A program made the translations under genes and the position numbers. Below, in pieces: positions 1 to 6,651 of a DNA stretch of 16,193 nt. The DNA is from JAGWRA01 sp035534615 (lineage in GTDB: Bacteria; Acidobacteriota; Vicinamibacteria; Vicinamibacterales; CAVVIG01): contig DATLRO010000025.1 in assembly GCA_035534615.1 (NCBI GenBank), forward strand, positions 1 through 16,193, read 5' to 3'. Every line of letters starts with the position of its first letter. Within the stretch, counting starts at the first letter, position 1. The notes under the pieces are model-generated. The model did not search any database. It was given only the letters and a program-made list of their open reading frames with translations, and had not been told where the DNA came from.

Positions 1-133
1 GGCGATGCCTGGCCGCCTCCTTGACGGGGCACGCGACGGTACCAATTTCTTGGATCACGTAAAAGCTCAAATTTTGCAGCGTGCTCTAAGGTCGAAACTC
101 CTCACTACGATGGGACGCCTGAACAGCGCCGAG

Positions 134-1435
134 CTACTGCACGATAATGACGACCTGTGCCGTTCCTTCGGCTCCGTTAACTCCGACGGCGGTGACTGTC
201 ACCGTGTAGCCGCTGCTGGGACTGGCACTCTGGTACAGATGACTCGCCGCCGGCCCGGTCGTCGTCGTCGTCGTGTTTCCGTCACCGAAGTTCCACGAGT
301 AGTGATCGATAGACGGCGCGCTTACCGAGCCGTTAGACGCTACGGTCGCGGTGAACCCTATCACAATCGGGTGGGTATACGGAGTCGTCGTGGGACTGGT
401 AACAGCCACGGTAATGCTTATTGGTACTGCCGCGGTCACGGTCACCGAGGTCGACTCCTTCGTCACCTGCCCCGTGCTGTCGGTGACGCTCAGCGTCGCA
501 ACGTAGGTGCCGGCAGATGAGTACGTGTGCGAAACGGATATACCCGTGCCGGTCAGCGTACCCAGGTCTTGCGAGTTGCCGTCGCCGAAGTCCACCCTGA
601 CATCGGTGATGGTTCCACCGCCAGTGGCTGGCGTCACACCGACCGTGAACGTCGTCGGCTGGCCGGCCGTCTGTGCCGCGCTCGGCCCGCTGATCGACAC
701 CGCCGGTGCCGCGACGACACCCACCTGGACCGTCGGCGCGGTCGTAATGCCCCCTCCGGCGGTCGCGCTCACGGTCGCCGCCGCGCTGGTCGTCAGCGTC
801 GTTGTCGCCCGGCCGGATGAATTCGTCGTCGCGGTCGACGGCGACACCGTGCCGGCCGTCGTCGTGAAGTTGACCGACACGCCGGGCAGCATGTTGTCGT
901 TGGCGTCGAACACGGTGGCCGTGATCGTGGACGTGCCGCCGCTCGCAGGAACGTCCACCGGGTTCGCGCTCAGCGAGATGGATGCCGCCGCCGCCGCCCC
1001 GATCTTGATCGTCAAGGCCGTCGTGGTCGACCCGGTGGTCGTCGGCGTGGAGGTCGCACTGCCGGACATCGCCACGATGCTGGCCGTGCCCGACTGGGTG
1101 CCGGCGAGGAACGTCACCGTCGCGCTGCCGTTCTTCGTCTGCGCCGTCGCCCCCGGCGCGAACGAGCCGAGCGTCGTCGTGAACGTCACCGTCGTCCCGT
1201 CGTGCACCGCCTGCCCGGCCGACGAAATCACGACCGCCGTCACCTGCGTGGAGCCGTTGATCGGCAGCACGGAGACCGGCGCGCTCACGCTGATCGTCGA
1301 ACTGGTCGGCGCCAGCAGCGGCACCTTCCGGCACCCGGTCACGAGGCCGATCCCGGCCGTCAGGAGGAGAAGGAGGAGCGTGCCGGGAAGCCGGTGACGC
1401 CAACGATGGGGCATGGCAAGCGACCGTGGTATCAT
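134..1435 (-). CDS. Surface/periplasmic lipoprotein with two Ig-like and two PKD domains
   Basis: Predicted 433-residue exported lipoprotein. The N-terminus has a basic stretch (RWRHR), a Leu-rich hydrophobic core and a lipobox LVTGC with Cys35 as the lipidation site. Residues about 46-146 and 150-240 are Ser/Thr/Ala-rich beta-sandwich repeats of the bacterial Ig-like (invasin/Big_1) type, with the typical 'TxTVFDANDN..PGVSVNFTTT' pattern. Residues about 245-335 and 338-433 are PKD domains, each with the signature (VDFGDG 281-286, WNFGDG 381-386). Such domains usually mediate adhesion or act as spacers in envelope proteins; no enzymatic domain is visible, so the specific role is unknown. ATG at 1435 lies only about 7 nt after the predicted transcription start, so the in-frame ATG at 1414 (residue 8) is a serious alternative; neither has a Shine-Dalgarno. 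A Thr run after the second FGDG is encoded by a (GTC)5 tract (plus-strand reading). It is divergent from the pseudopilin-like gene. Confidence 0.85.
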   Translation of the reverse strand: MIPRSLAMPHRWRHRLPGTLLLLLLTAGIGLVTGCRKVPLLAPTSSTISVSAPVSVLPINGSTQVTAVVISSAGQAVHDGTTVTFTTTLGSFAPGATAQTKNGSATVTFLAGTQSGTASIVAMSGSATSTPTTTGSTTTALTIKIGAAAAASISLSANPVDVPASGGTSTITATVFDANDNMLPGVSVNFTTTAGTVSPSTATTNSSGRATTTLTTSAAATVSATAGGGITTAPTVQVGVVAAPAVSISGPSAAQTAGQPTTFTVGVTPATGGGTITDVRVDFGDGNSQDLGTLTGTGISVSHTYSSAGTYVATLSVTDSTGQVTKESTSVTVTAAVPISITVAVTSPTTTPYTHPIVIGFTATVASNGSVSAPSIDHYSWNFGDGNTTTTTTGPAASHLYQSASPSSGYTVTVTAVGVNGAEGTAQVVIIVQ

Positions 1436-1447
1436 TGAGACGCTAAA

Positions 1448-1453
1448 GATAAT
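1448..1453 (+). promoter_or_regulatory. -10 element for the pseudopilin-like gene, predicts leaderless mRNA
   Basis: GATAAT (5 of 6 to TATAAT) ends 6 bases before the ATG at 1460, so the expected transcription start coincides with the start codon. No convincing -35 is seen 17 bases upstream (cgtggt). It overlaps the -10 of the opposing promoter almost base for base. No Shine-Dalgarno lies between. Confidence 0.35.
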
Positions 1454-1477
1454 AGTCGCATGAGGTTAGCGGGTCAA
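1449..1477 (-). promoter_or_regulatory. Sigma70-type promoter of the Ig/PKD lipoprotein gene
   Basis: On the minus strand, TTGACC (1477-1472) is followed by a 17-base spacer and TATTAT (1454-1449). Each box matches the consensus at 5 of 6 positions. The predicted transcription start is near 1442. The -35 lies inside the coding start of the divergent pseudopilin-like gene. Confidence 0.6.
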
Positions 1478-2173
1478 GATCGGAAGCGCGAACAGGGATA
1501 CGCCCTGGCCGTCCTGCTGGTGGGCATCGCGGTGATGTCCATCCTGCTGACGGAGGCGATGCCCGTGTGGCACCAGGAAGTCCAGCGCGAGAAGGAAGCG
1601 GAGCTGATCTTCCGCGGTGAGCAGTACTGCCACGCGATCATCCTGTTCCAGCACAAATACGGCCCGGTTCTGCCGCCGAACGTCGATGTGCTCGTGCAGC
1701 AGAAGTTTCTCCGCCGCAAGTACAAGGATCCGATGACCGGCCGCGACTTCCAGCCCATCTATCAGGCCATGGCCACTCAGCCGGGAGCGATGCCCGGTGC
1801 CGTCACCGGCGGCACGCCCGGCGGGGCCACCGGCACCCCGGGCGGCCTCAACAGCACGACCGGCGGCCTTCCCGGCGCACCGGCGTCCGGCGTCGGCACG
1901 CCGCAGCAGCCGGGCACCATCGGCACCGGTGCCCAGGGCGGTCTCATCGGCGTCGTCAGCACGAGCAAGGCGACGTCGATCCGGATCTACAACGGCTACG
2001 ACCACTACAATCAGTGGGCGTTCATCTATACGCAGTTCACGCCGAAGGCGGCCCCCGGCGCCCAGCCGGGAGCCGGCCAGCCCGGCGCCGGTCGGCCGAC
2101 CACGGCAGGCCCGGGCCTCCCGCCGATGCAGCCGCCGCAGATACCGGGTGGCACGGGCGTCGGGCTCCGGTAG
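1460..2173 (+). CDS. Pseudopilin-like / type II secretion-type protein with Gly-Pro-rich insert
   Basis: 237 residues. A short basic leader (MRLAGQDRKREQG) ends in Gly13-Tyr14, the expected prepilin peptidase site, followed by a hydrophobic helix (about 14-33), as in type IV pilins and type II secretion pseudopilins. After it comes an amphipathic helix (about 38-66) and 'LRRKYKDPMTG' (84-94), a motif reminiscent of the DP-containing loop of GspG-like pseudopilins. Residues about 107-165 form a low-complexity Gly/Thr/Pro linker, then a short conserved-looking block (SIRIYNGYDHYNQWAFIYT, about 173-191) and a Pro/Gly-rich tail. The usual Glu at mature position 5 is Val18 here. It probably sits in the inner membrane or is assembled into a pseudopilus, but no secretion ATPase or secretin is in the window. 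It could instead be a single-pass envelope protein that only resembles a pseudopilin. Confidence 0.75.
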   Translation: MRLAGQDRKREQGYALAVLLVGIAVMSILLTEAMPVWHQEVQREKEAELIFRGEQYCHAIILFQHKYGPVLPPNVDVLVQQKFLRRKYKDPMTGRDFQPIYQAMATQPGAMPGAVTGGTPGGATGTPGGLNSTTGGLPGAPASGVGTPQQPGTIGTGAQGGLIGVVSTSKATSIRIYNGYDHYNQWAFIYTQFTPKAAPGAQPGAGQPGAGRPTTAGPGLPPMQPPQIPGGTGVGLR

Positions 2174-2186
2174 CCCCGCGTCGCCT

Positions 2187-2205
2187 TCGAGCCGCCGTCG
2201 CTCGA
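2187..2205. terminator. Stem-loop between convergent genes
   Basis: TCGAGC (2187-2192), a 7-base loop and GCTCGA (2200-2205) form a 6-bp stem in the 33-base gap between two converging stop codons. It has no T-tract on either side, so an intrinsic terminator is only possible, not shown. Confidence 0.35.
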
Positions 2206-2206
2206 T

Positions 2207-3283
2207 TCAGCGCCGCTTCCAGCCTTCGATAATGGCGTCGTGCACCGCCGGCCGGACCACCTGGATGGCGTCGTTCGTCCGGGTCGGGTGCACCCGGTTG
2301 GTGAGCAGGACGACGTACAGGTCGAGTTCCGGATCGATCCAGAGCGACGTCCCGGTGAAGCCGGTGTGACCGATGGCCCGTGCGGACATCCGGTGCCCGC
2401 ACGAGGAGGTCGGCAGCATCGTATCCCACCCGAGCGCGCGGGAGCTGCCAGGCACGTCCGTTTTCGCGACGAATCTCGCCAGCAGGTCCGGCTCCGCGAA
2501 CGGGCCCTCTGAGGCGGCGCCGCGCAGCGCGCGCAGCAGGCGGCGGGCGAAGACGCCCACGGCCGCGGCCGTGCCGAACAGCCCGGCGTGCCCGGCGACG
2601 CCGCCGAGCGCGGCGGCATTCTCGTCATGCACTTCGCCCACGAGGAGGCGGCCGCGCCAGGGATCGATTTCGGTCGGCGCGATCCGATCGCGCCAGGCGG
2701 CCGGCGGCGTGAACGACAGCTCGTAGCCGGGGCGGGAGCCGTCGCCGTCGGGAGACAGCGCGTGGAACTGCGCGTCGAGCGGCGTCGCGGCCGCCGCTTC
2801 GGCCACGAAGCCGGCCAGCATGAACCCGAGGTCGCTGTAGATCGACCGGCGGCGCGGCCGGTATTCGAGCGGCGTCGCGGCGATCGCCCGCGCGAACGCG
2901 TCGCGCCCGGCGCAGTCCCGGTAGAGCGGCCGCCAGGCCGGCAGCCCGGCGCAGTGCGCGAGCAGATCGGCGAGGGTGACCGCGTCCCGGTCGGCGCCGC
3001 GCCACGTCGCGAGGCGGCGCGCCACCGGCTCGTCGAGATCGATCGCGCCGCGCTCGACGAGCCCCATGAGGATGGTCGTGGTCGCCAGGACTTTCGTGAG
3101 GGAGGCCAGGTCGAAGATCGTGGTCTCGCGCGCCGGCGGCGCCCCGGCATCGAAGGTGAGGCGGCCGAAGACCTCGCGCCAGTGGACGCCCTCGCCGTCG
3201 CCGGCCTCGACGACGGCGGCGGGGAAGGCCCGCCTGGCGACGGCATCGGTGAGCAGCGTGCCCGCGGCGGTGAATCCGGACAC
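2207..3283 (-). CDS. Serine hydrolase, beta-lactamase class C / penicillin-binding fold
   Basis: 358-residue member of the class C beta-lactamase-like serine hydrolase family. The nucleophile motif SLTK is at 61-64 (Ser61, Lys64), the second motif is YSD (149-151) in place of YxN, and the third is HTG (306-308, in GHTGFTG) in place of KTG. GEVHDENAAALGG (216-228) is a typical block of this subfamily. The start is GTG at 3283, two bases after the murQ stop. It has no Shine-Dalgarno, so translational coupling is likely. No signal peptide is visible, so it is probably cytoplasmic. Family members act on D-amino-acid peptides, beta-lactams or esters. Lying directly behind murQ, it may trim or hydrolyse muropeptides in cell-wall recycling, as in the Bacillus murQ operon, which also carries a beta-lactamase-like gene. 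Substrate is inferred only; resistance to beta-lactams should not be assumed. Confidence 0.88.
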   Translation of the reverse strand: MSGFTAAGTLLTDAVARRAFPAAVVEAGDGEGVHWREVFGRLTFDAGAPPARETTIFDLASLTKVLATTTILMGLVERGAIDLDEPVARRLATWRGADRDAVTLADLLAHCAGLPAWRPLYRDCAGRDAFARAIAATPLEYRPRRRSIYSDLGFMLAGFVAEAAAATPLDAQFHALSPDGDGSRPGYELSFTPPAAWRDRIAPTEIDPWRGRLLVGEVHDENAAALGGVAGHAGLFGTAAAVGVFARRLLRALRGAASEGPFAEPDLLARFVAKTDVPGSSRALGWDTMLPTSSCGHRMSARAIGHTGFTGTSLWIDPELDLYVVLLTNRVHPTRTNDAIQVVRPAVHDAIIEGWKRR

Positions 3284-3285
3284 GG

Positions 3286-4227
3286 TCAGATGTGCAGCAG
3301 CTCGCGGAGCCTGGGCTCCACGTCCTCGCCGATGGCGTCACGCACCGAATCGTGCGCCTTGTGCAGCCGCGCCAGCGCCTTCGCGCAGGGGAGCCCGGTC
3401 TTCTGCATCACGATGGCGACCTTGACGTTCCAGCGGGCGCGGCGCAGCAGCCGATCGGCCTCGTCGTACTCCAGGCCGGTGACGACGCCGATGATCCGCC
3501 TGGCCCGATCGCGCAGTTTTTCGGAGCCGGTCTGGACGTCGACCATCAGGTTGCCGTAGGTCTTGCCGATCCGGACCATCGCCGCCGTCGTGAGCATGTT
3601 GAGCACGAGCTTCGTGGCGGTCCCGGCCTTCAGGCGGGTCGACCCCGCGATGACTTCCGGGCCGACCGCCGGCGCGATCGTCAGGTCGACGAAGGTCTGG
3701 AGGGCGGTGTGCGGGTCGCAGGTGACGAAGATGATTTTCGCCCGCGCGCGGCGCGCCCGCGTCAGCGCCCCCCGCACGAACTGCGTCATGCCGCTCGCCG
3801 AGACCCCGATGACCACGTCCTTGCGGGTCGGCCGGAGCCGGGAGATGGCCCGCGCGCCTTCCTCGTAGTTGTCGTCGACCCCTTCGCGCGGCTTCAGCAC
3901 CGCCTGGTGCCCGCCGGCCATGATGGCCTGCACGAGCAGGTCGCTCGTCCCGAACGTCGTCGGCATCTCGGCCGATTCGAGCACGCCGAGCCGGCCGCTG
4001 GTGCCGGCGCCGACGAACAGGATCCGCCCCCCCTTGTGCAGCGCCTCGGCGATGATGTCGACCCCGAGCGCGATCCGCTCCTTTTCGCGCTGCACGGCCG
4101 CCAGCACCTTCCGATCCTCGCCGAGCATGATCTCGACGATCTCGGCGGGCGACAGCTTGTCGATCCCGAGGCTGGCCGGGTTGATGGCCTCGGTCGGGAC
4201 TTCCTCCCACTTGGAGCGCACAGACAT
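3286..4227 (-). CDS. murQ: N-acetylmuramic acid 6-phosphate etherase MurQ
   Basis: 313 residues, close to the usual ~300 of the family. MurQ cleaves the lactyl ether of MurNAc-6-phosphate to give GlcNAc-6-phosphate and D-lactate in cytoplasmic muropeptide recycling. Visible: the N-terminal TEAINPASLGID (12-23); the SIS phosphosugar loop VGAGTSGRLGVLESAE (72-87), with Glu87 at the catalytic Glu position; the second acidic position at Asp118/Asp119 (GVDDN); and SASGMT in the second half of the SIS fold. The ORF is open upstream to 4329, but the ATG at 4227 is preferred: TGAGGT (4240-4235) lies 7 bases upstream, the family N-terminus begins there, and longer starts would precede the predicted transcription start (about 4249). 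It is the first gene of a two-gene unit with the serine hydrolase. No murK/anmK, nagZ or transporter is in the window, so the source of MurNAc-6-phosphate is not seen. Confidence 0.95.
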   Translation of the reverse strand: MSVRSKWEEVPTEAINPASLGIDKLSPAEIVEIMLGEDRKVLAAVQREKERIALGVDIIAEALHKGGRILFVGAGTSGRLGVLESAEMPTTFGTSDLLVQAIMAGGHQAVLKPREGVDDNYEEGARAISRLRPTRKDVVIGVSASGMTQFVRGALTRARRARAKIIFVTCDPHTALQTFVDLTIAPAVGPEVIAGSTRLKAGTATKLVLNMLTTAAMVRIGKTYGNLMVDVQTGSEKLRDRARRIIGVVTGLEYDEADRLLRRARWNVKVAIVMQKTGLPCAKALARLHKAHDSVRDAIGEDVEPRLRELLHI

Positions 4228-4234
4228 GGTGCAG

Positions 4235-4240
4235 ACCTCA
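4235..4240 (-). promoter_or_regulatory. Ribosome binding site deciding the murQ start
   Basis: TGAGGT on the minus strand, 7 bases before the ATG at 4227. It supports this start over two in-frame upstream ATGs (4257 and 4329). Confidence 0.6.
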
Positions 4241-4255
4241 GCCGAGCAAACGCGC

Positions 4256-4284
4256 ATGCTAGTCTCCGGCGGCGCATCTGTCAA
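4256..4284 (-). promoter_or_regulatory. Sigma70-type promoter of murQ
   Basis: Perfect TTGACA (4284-4279), a 17-base spacer and TAGCAT (4261-4256, 4 of 6). The predicted start near 4249 gives a leader of about 22 nt carrying the Shine-Dalgarno. Confidence 0.65.
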
Positions 4285-4313
4285 CGCCCGGTCCGCCGCC
4301 CCGGCGTCCGCGG

Positions 4314-4319
4314 TATGCT
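4314..4319 (+). promoter_or_regulatory. Candidate -10 element for xerD
   Basis: TATGCT (4 of 6) ends 8 bases before the xerD ATG at 4328, predicting a leader of about 2 nt or none. No good -35 is seen and there is no Shine-Dalgarno, so this is weak. Confidence 0.3.
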
Positions 4320-4327
4320 GAACCGGC

Positions 4328-5242
4328 ATGAGCGCGGACCTTCCGCCGCCGACCGACGCCCTGGTCGACGCCTACCTCGATCACCTGCAGGTCGAGCGGC
4401 GGCTGTCGCCCAACACGCTCGAGAGCTACGCGCGCGACCTGCGCGGCCTCGCCGGCTTCGCCGTCCGGCGGGACCGGAGCGTCGCCGCGCTCGACCGGGC
4501 GGCGCTCGACGCCTTCGTCCGCGAGCTGATGGGGCAGGGGCTCTCGCCCCGCTCCGTGGCGCGGACCGTCGCCTGCGTGCGGGGCTTCTACCGCTTCCTG
4601 GCCATCACGCGGCGGCTCGACGCCAATCCGGCCGACGACCTCCGGGCCCCGCACGCCTGGCCCGCCCTCCCGAAGTATCTGACGCTGGACGAGGTCGATC
4701 GGCTCCTGGCGGGACCGGACCCGGAGACGCCGCGCGGACTGCGCGACCGGGCCCTCATCGAGCTGCTGTACGCGACCGGCCTGCGGGTCTCCGAGCTGGT
4801 CGGCCTGCGCGCGGGCGACGTCAATCTCGAGGAGCGGTACCTGACGTGCACCGGAAAGGGGGGCAAGCAGCGGATCGTGCCGATCGGAGACGAAGCGGCG
4901 GCGTGGGTCGCCCGCTACCTGAAGACCGGCCGCCAGGCGCTGCTCGGCCGCCGGACCTCGCCGCGGCTGTTCGTCAACGCGCGGGGCGGGGGGCGCGGCC
5001 TGTCGCGAGTCGGCTTCTGGAAGATTCTCAAGGGCTACGCGCGCCGGGCCGATCTCCCGCGCATGCTCAGCCCCCATGTGCTCCGGCATTCGTTCGCCAC
5101 GCACCTGCTGGAGCGCGGGGCCGACCTGCGCGCCATCCAGATGATGCTGGGGCACGCCGACCTGTCGACGACGCAGATTTACACCCATGTGCTCGAGGCG
5201 CGGATGCGCTCGCTCTATGCCCGATATCACCCCAGGGCCTGA
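4328..5242 (+). CDS. xerD: Site-specific tyrosine recombinase XerD
   Basis: 304 residues, the normal length for XerC/XerD. It resolves chromosome dimers at dif together with FtsK (family knowledge). The N-terminal SAM-like core-binding domain is at about 10-95 ('YLDHLQVERRLSPNTLESYARDL') and the catalytic domain at about 115-304. All catalytic residues are present: Arg153 (ATGLRVSEL), Lys177 (TGKGGK), His250 and Arg253 (HVLRH), His276 (GHADLSTTQ) and the nucleophile Tyr285 (TTQIYTHV). The LPKYLTLDEVDRLL stretch favours XerD over XerC, but a lineage may use one Xer protein for both roles. No dif-like site, integron or phage genes lie nearby, so it looks like the housekeeping copy and not a mobile-element integrase. 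It is divergent from murQ, with 100 bases between start codons. Confidence 0.93.
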   Translation: MSADLPPPTDALVDAYLDHLQVERRLSPNTLESYARDLRGLAGFAVRRDRSVAALDRAALDAFVRELMGQGLSPRSVARTVACVRGFYRFLAITRRLDANPADDLRAPHAWPALPKYLTLDEVDRLLAGPDPETPRGLRDRALIELLYATGLRVSELVGLRAGDVNLEERYLTCTGKGGKQRIVPIGDEAAAWVARYLKTGRQALLGRRTSPRLFVNARGGGRGLSRVGFWKILKGYARRADLPRMLSPHVLRHSFATHLLERGADLRAIQMMLGHADLSTTQIYTHVLEARMRSLYARYHPRA

Positions 5243-5272
5243 GGCCCCCCGGCTGGCCGCCCGGATCCGAGG

Positions 5273-5302
5273 TTGCCCCAGAACTTCTGTCTCTGCTATA
5301 GT
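5273..5302 (+). promoter_or_regulatory. Promoter of metK with extended -10
   Basis: TTGCCC (5273-5278, 4 of 6), an 18-base spacer and TATAGT (5297-5302, 5 of 6), preceded by TGC as an extended -10. The predicted transcription start is near 5309. Confidence 0.55.
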
Positions 5303-5308
5303 TAACGG

Positions 5309-5452
5309 GTTTGAGGCGGTCCCACCGACGGTCCGTTCACGTCACGACGTGCAGTCCGCTTCACCGTCCAGTCCAGCGGGAGTTCCGGGGGATCCGGCCA
5401 CGGCCGGAGCGACCAGGCGTTCCCGCCCTCCACATGTGAAGGAGCTTGCGGC
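5309..5452 (+). other. Long 5' leader of metK with hairpins
   Basis: About 144 nt separate the predicted start and the metK ATG. Visible hairpins are CACGTC/GACGTG (5338-5351), TCCGGCC/GGCCGGA (5393-5408) and a small CGGT/ACCG (5317-5327). The ribosome site AAGGAG (5439-5444) lies 8 bases before the ATG. I do not recognise the conserved cores of the SAM-I, SAM-II or SAH riboswitches. A regulatory role is possible but unproven. Confidence 0.35.
5439..5444 (+). promoter_or_regulatory. Strong ribosome binding site of metK
   Basis: AAGGAG with an 8-base spacer to the ATG at 5453. It fixes the start and is one of the few clear Shine-Dalgarno sites in this window. Confidence 0.7.
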
Positions 5453-6604
5453 ATGACCCGTAACGGGCGCCATCTGTTCACCTCTGAGTCGGTCACCGAG
5501 GGGCACCCCGATAAAATTGCCGACCAGATCTCGGACTCCGTCCTCGACGCCATCCTCGCGCAGGATCCGGTCGGCCGCGTCGCGTGCGAGACGCTGGTCA
5601 CGACCGGGCTCGCCATCATCGCCGGCGAAATCACGACGAGCTGCTACGTCGACTTTCCGAAGATCGTCCGCGAGACGATCAAAGAGGTCGGGTACACGCG
5701 CGCGAAGTACGGCTTCGACTACGAGACCTGCGCCGTGCTCTCCTCGATCCACGAGCAGTCGCCCGACATCGCCATGGGCGTCGATCCGGGCGGGGCGGGC
5801 GACCAGGGGCTCATGTTCGGGTTCGCCTGCACCGAGACCGAAGAGCTGATGCCGCTGCCGATCATGCTGGCGCACAAGCTCTGCCGCGGCCTCTCGTGCG
5901 CGCGCCGCGACGGCGTGCTGGATTACCTCCGGCCGGACGGCAAGTCGCAGGTGACCGTCGAGTACGAAGGGCACAAGCCGGTGCGGGTCGACACGGTCGT
6001 GCTGTCCACGCAGCACAGCTCGCTGGTGAGCACGGACACGATCCGCGAAGACCTCGTCGACAAGGTCATCTCGCGCATCGTTCCGGCGGCCCTGATGGAC
6101 CGGAACACGAAGATCCTGATCAATCCGACCGGACGCTTCGTCACCGGCGGCCCGCAGGGCGACGCCGGCGTCACGGGCCGCAAGATCATCGTCGACACCT
6201 ATGGCGGCGCGGCGCCCCACGGGGGCGGCGCGTTCTCCGGCAAGGATCCGACGAAGGTCGATCGCTCGGCCTGCTACATGGCGCGCTATATCGCGAAGAA
6301 CGTCGTCGCGGCCGGCCTGGCCGACCGCGCGCTCGTCCAGCTCGCCTACGCCATCGGCGTGGCCGACCCGGTGTCGGTCATGATCGACACCGAGGGCACC
6401 GGGCGCGTGTCGGAAGAGAAGCTCACCGCGGCGGTGCGGACGCACTTCAAGCTGACGCCGCGCGGCATCATCGAGGACCTCGACCTGCGCCGCCCGATCT
6501 ACCGGAAGACGGCCGCCTTCGGCCACTTCGGCCGGACCGAGCCCGAGTTCACCTGGGAGCGGACCGATCGGGCCGAGGCGCTGCGCGCCGACGCCGGGCG
6601 CTAA
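5453..6604 (+). CDS. metK: S-adenosylmethionine synthetase (methionine adenosyltransferase)
   Basis: 383 residues, full length. MetK makes S-adenosylmethionine from methionine and ATP, releasing phosphate and pyrophosphate, as a cytoplasmic tetramer with Mg2+ and K+. Family motifs are intact: FTSESVTEGHPDK (9-21, with the active-site His18), the signature GAGDQG (114-119) and the P-loop-like GGGAFSGKD (257-265), followed by PTKVDRSACY. The three-domain pattern runs without interruption to the C-terminal AFGHFGR. The start is fixed by AAGGAG 8 bases upstream and by the conserved N-terminus. It has its own promoter and a long leader after xerD; a membrane-anchored PHP protein follows after 47 bases. 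Its product also feeds methyl and radical-SAM chemistry, including MiaB encoded elsewhere in this window. Confidence 0.98.
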   Translation: MTRNGRHLFTSESVTEGHPDKIADQISDSVLDAILAQDPVGRVACETLVTTGLAIIAGEITTSCYVDFPKIVRETIKEVGYTRAKYGFDYETCAVLSSIHEQSPDIAMGVDPGGAGDQGLMFGFACTETEELMPLPIMLAHKLCRGLSCARRDGVLDYLRPDGKSQVTVEYEGHKPVRVDTVVLSTQHSSLVSTDTIREDLVDKVISRIVPAALMDRNTKILINPTGRFVTGGPQGDAGVTGRKIIVDTYGGAAPHGGGAFSGKDPTKVDRSACYMARYIAKNVVAAGLADRALVQLAYAIGVADPVSVMIDTEGTGRVSEEKLTAAVRTHFKLTPRGIIEDLDLRRPIYRKTAAFGHFGRTEPEFTWERTDRAEALRADAGR

Positions 6605-6608
6605 CGCC

Positions 6609-6641
6609 GCCCGGCCGGGCACTGAGGGCCCCGCCGGGGCC
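6609..6641 (+). terminator. Two GC-rich hairpins after metK
   Basis: The 12-base palindrome GCCCGGCCGGGC (6609-6620) is followed by GGCCCC-GCC-GGGGCC (6627-6641, 6-bp stem). There is no T-tract. They could stabilise the metK 3' end, attenuate, or terminate weakly before the downstream gene. Confidence 0.3.
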
Positions 6642-6651
6642 TGAGGGTGCC

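Noticed and set aside
5..520. Plus-strand open frame at the left edge
   Set aside because: It mostly lies antisense to the Ig/PKD lipoprotein and translates to Arg-rich sequence without family character; a shadow of codon bias.
2207..3283. Antibiotic-resistance beta-lactamase
   Set aside because: Motifs are SLTK, YSD and HTG with no signal peptide; the murQ context fits cell-wall salvage better than AmpC-type resistance.
4328..5242. Tyrosine recombinase as a mobile-element integrase
   Set aside because: Length and motifs fit housekeeping XerD, and no phage, integron or transposon genes or attachment repeats surround it.
3292..5301. 669-codon plus-strand frame opposite murQ and over xerD
   Set aside because: Antisense or out of frame with two clearly recognised genes; composition is that of a GC-rich shadow frame.
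5429..5440. parS-like site (CCACATGTGAAG)
   Set aside because: It shares only a short CA..TG palindrome with the parS consensus TGTTTCACGTGAAACA and lies in the metK leader.
5309..5452. Known SAM or SAH riboswitch upstream of metK
   Set aside because: I looked for the conserved SAM-I, SAM-II and SAH core sequences and did not find them; only generic hairpins are present.
5584..6651. Upstream extension of the PHP gene frame through metK
   Set aside because: The frame is open because of high GC, but it overlaps metK entirely and its translation is Arg/Gly-rich. The PHP protein begins with a hydrophobic anchor at 6652 with a ribosome site.
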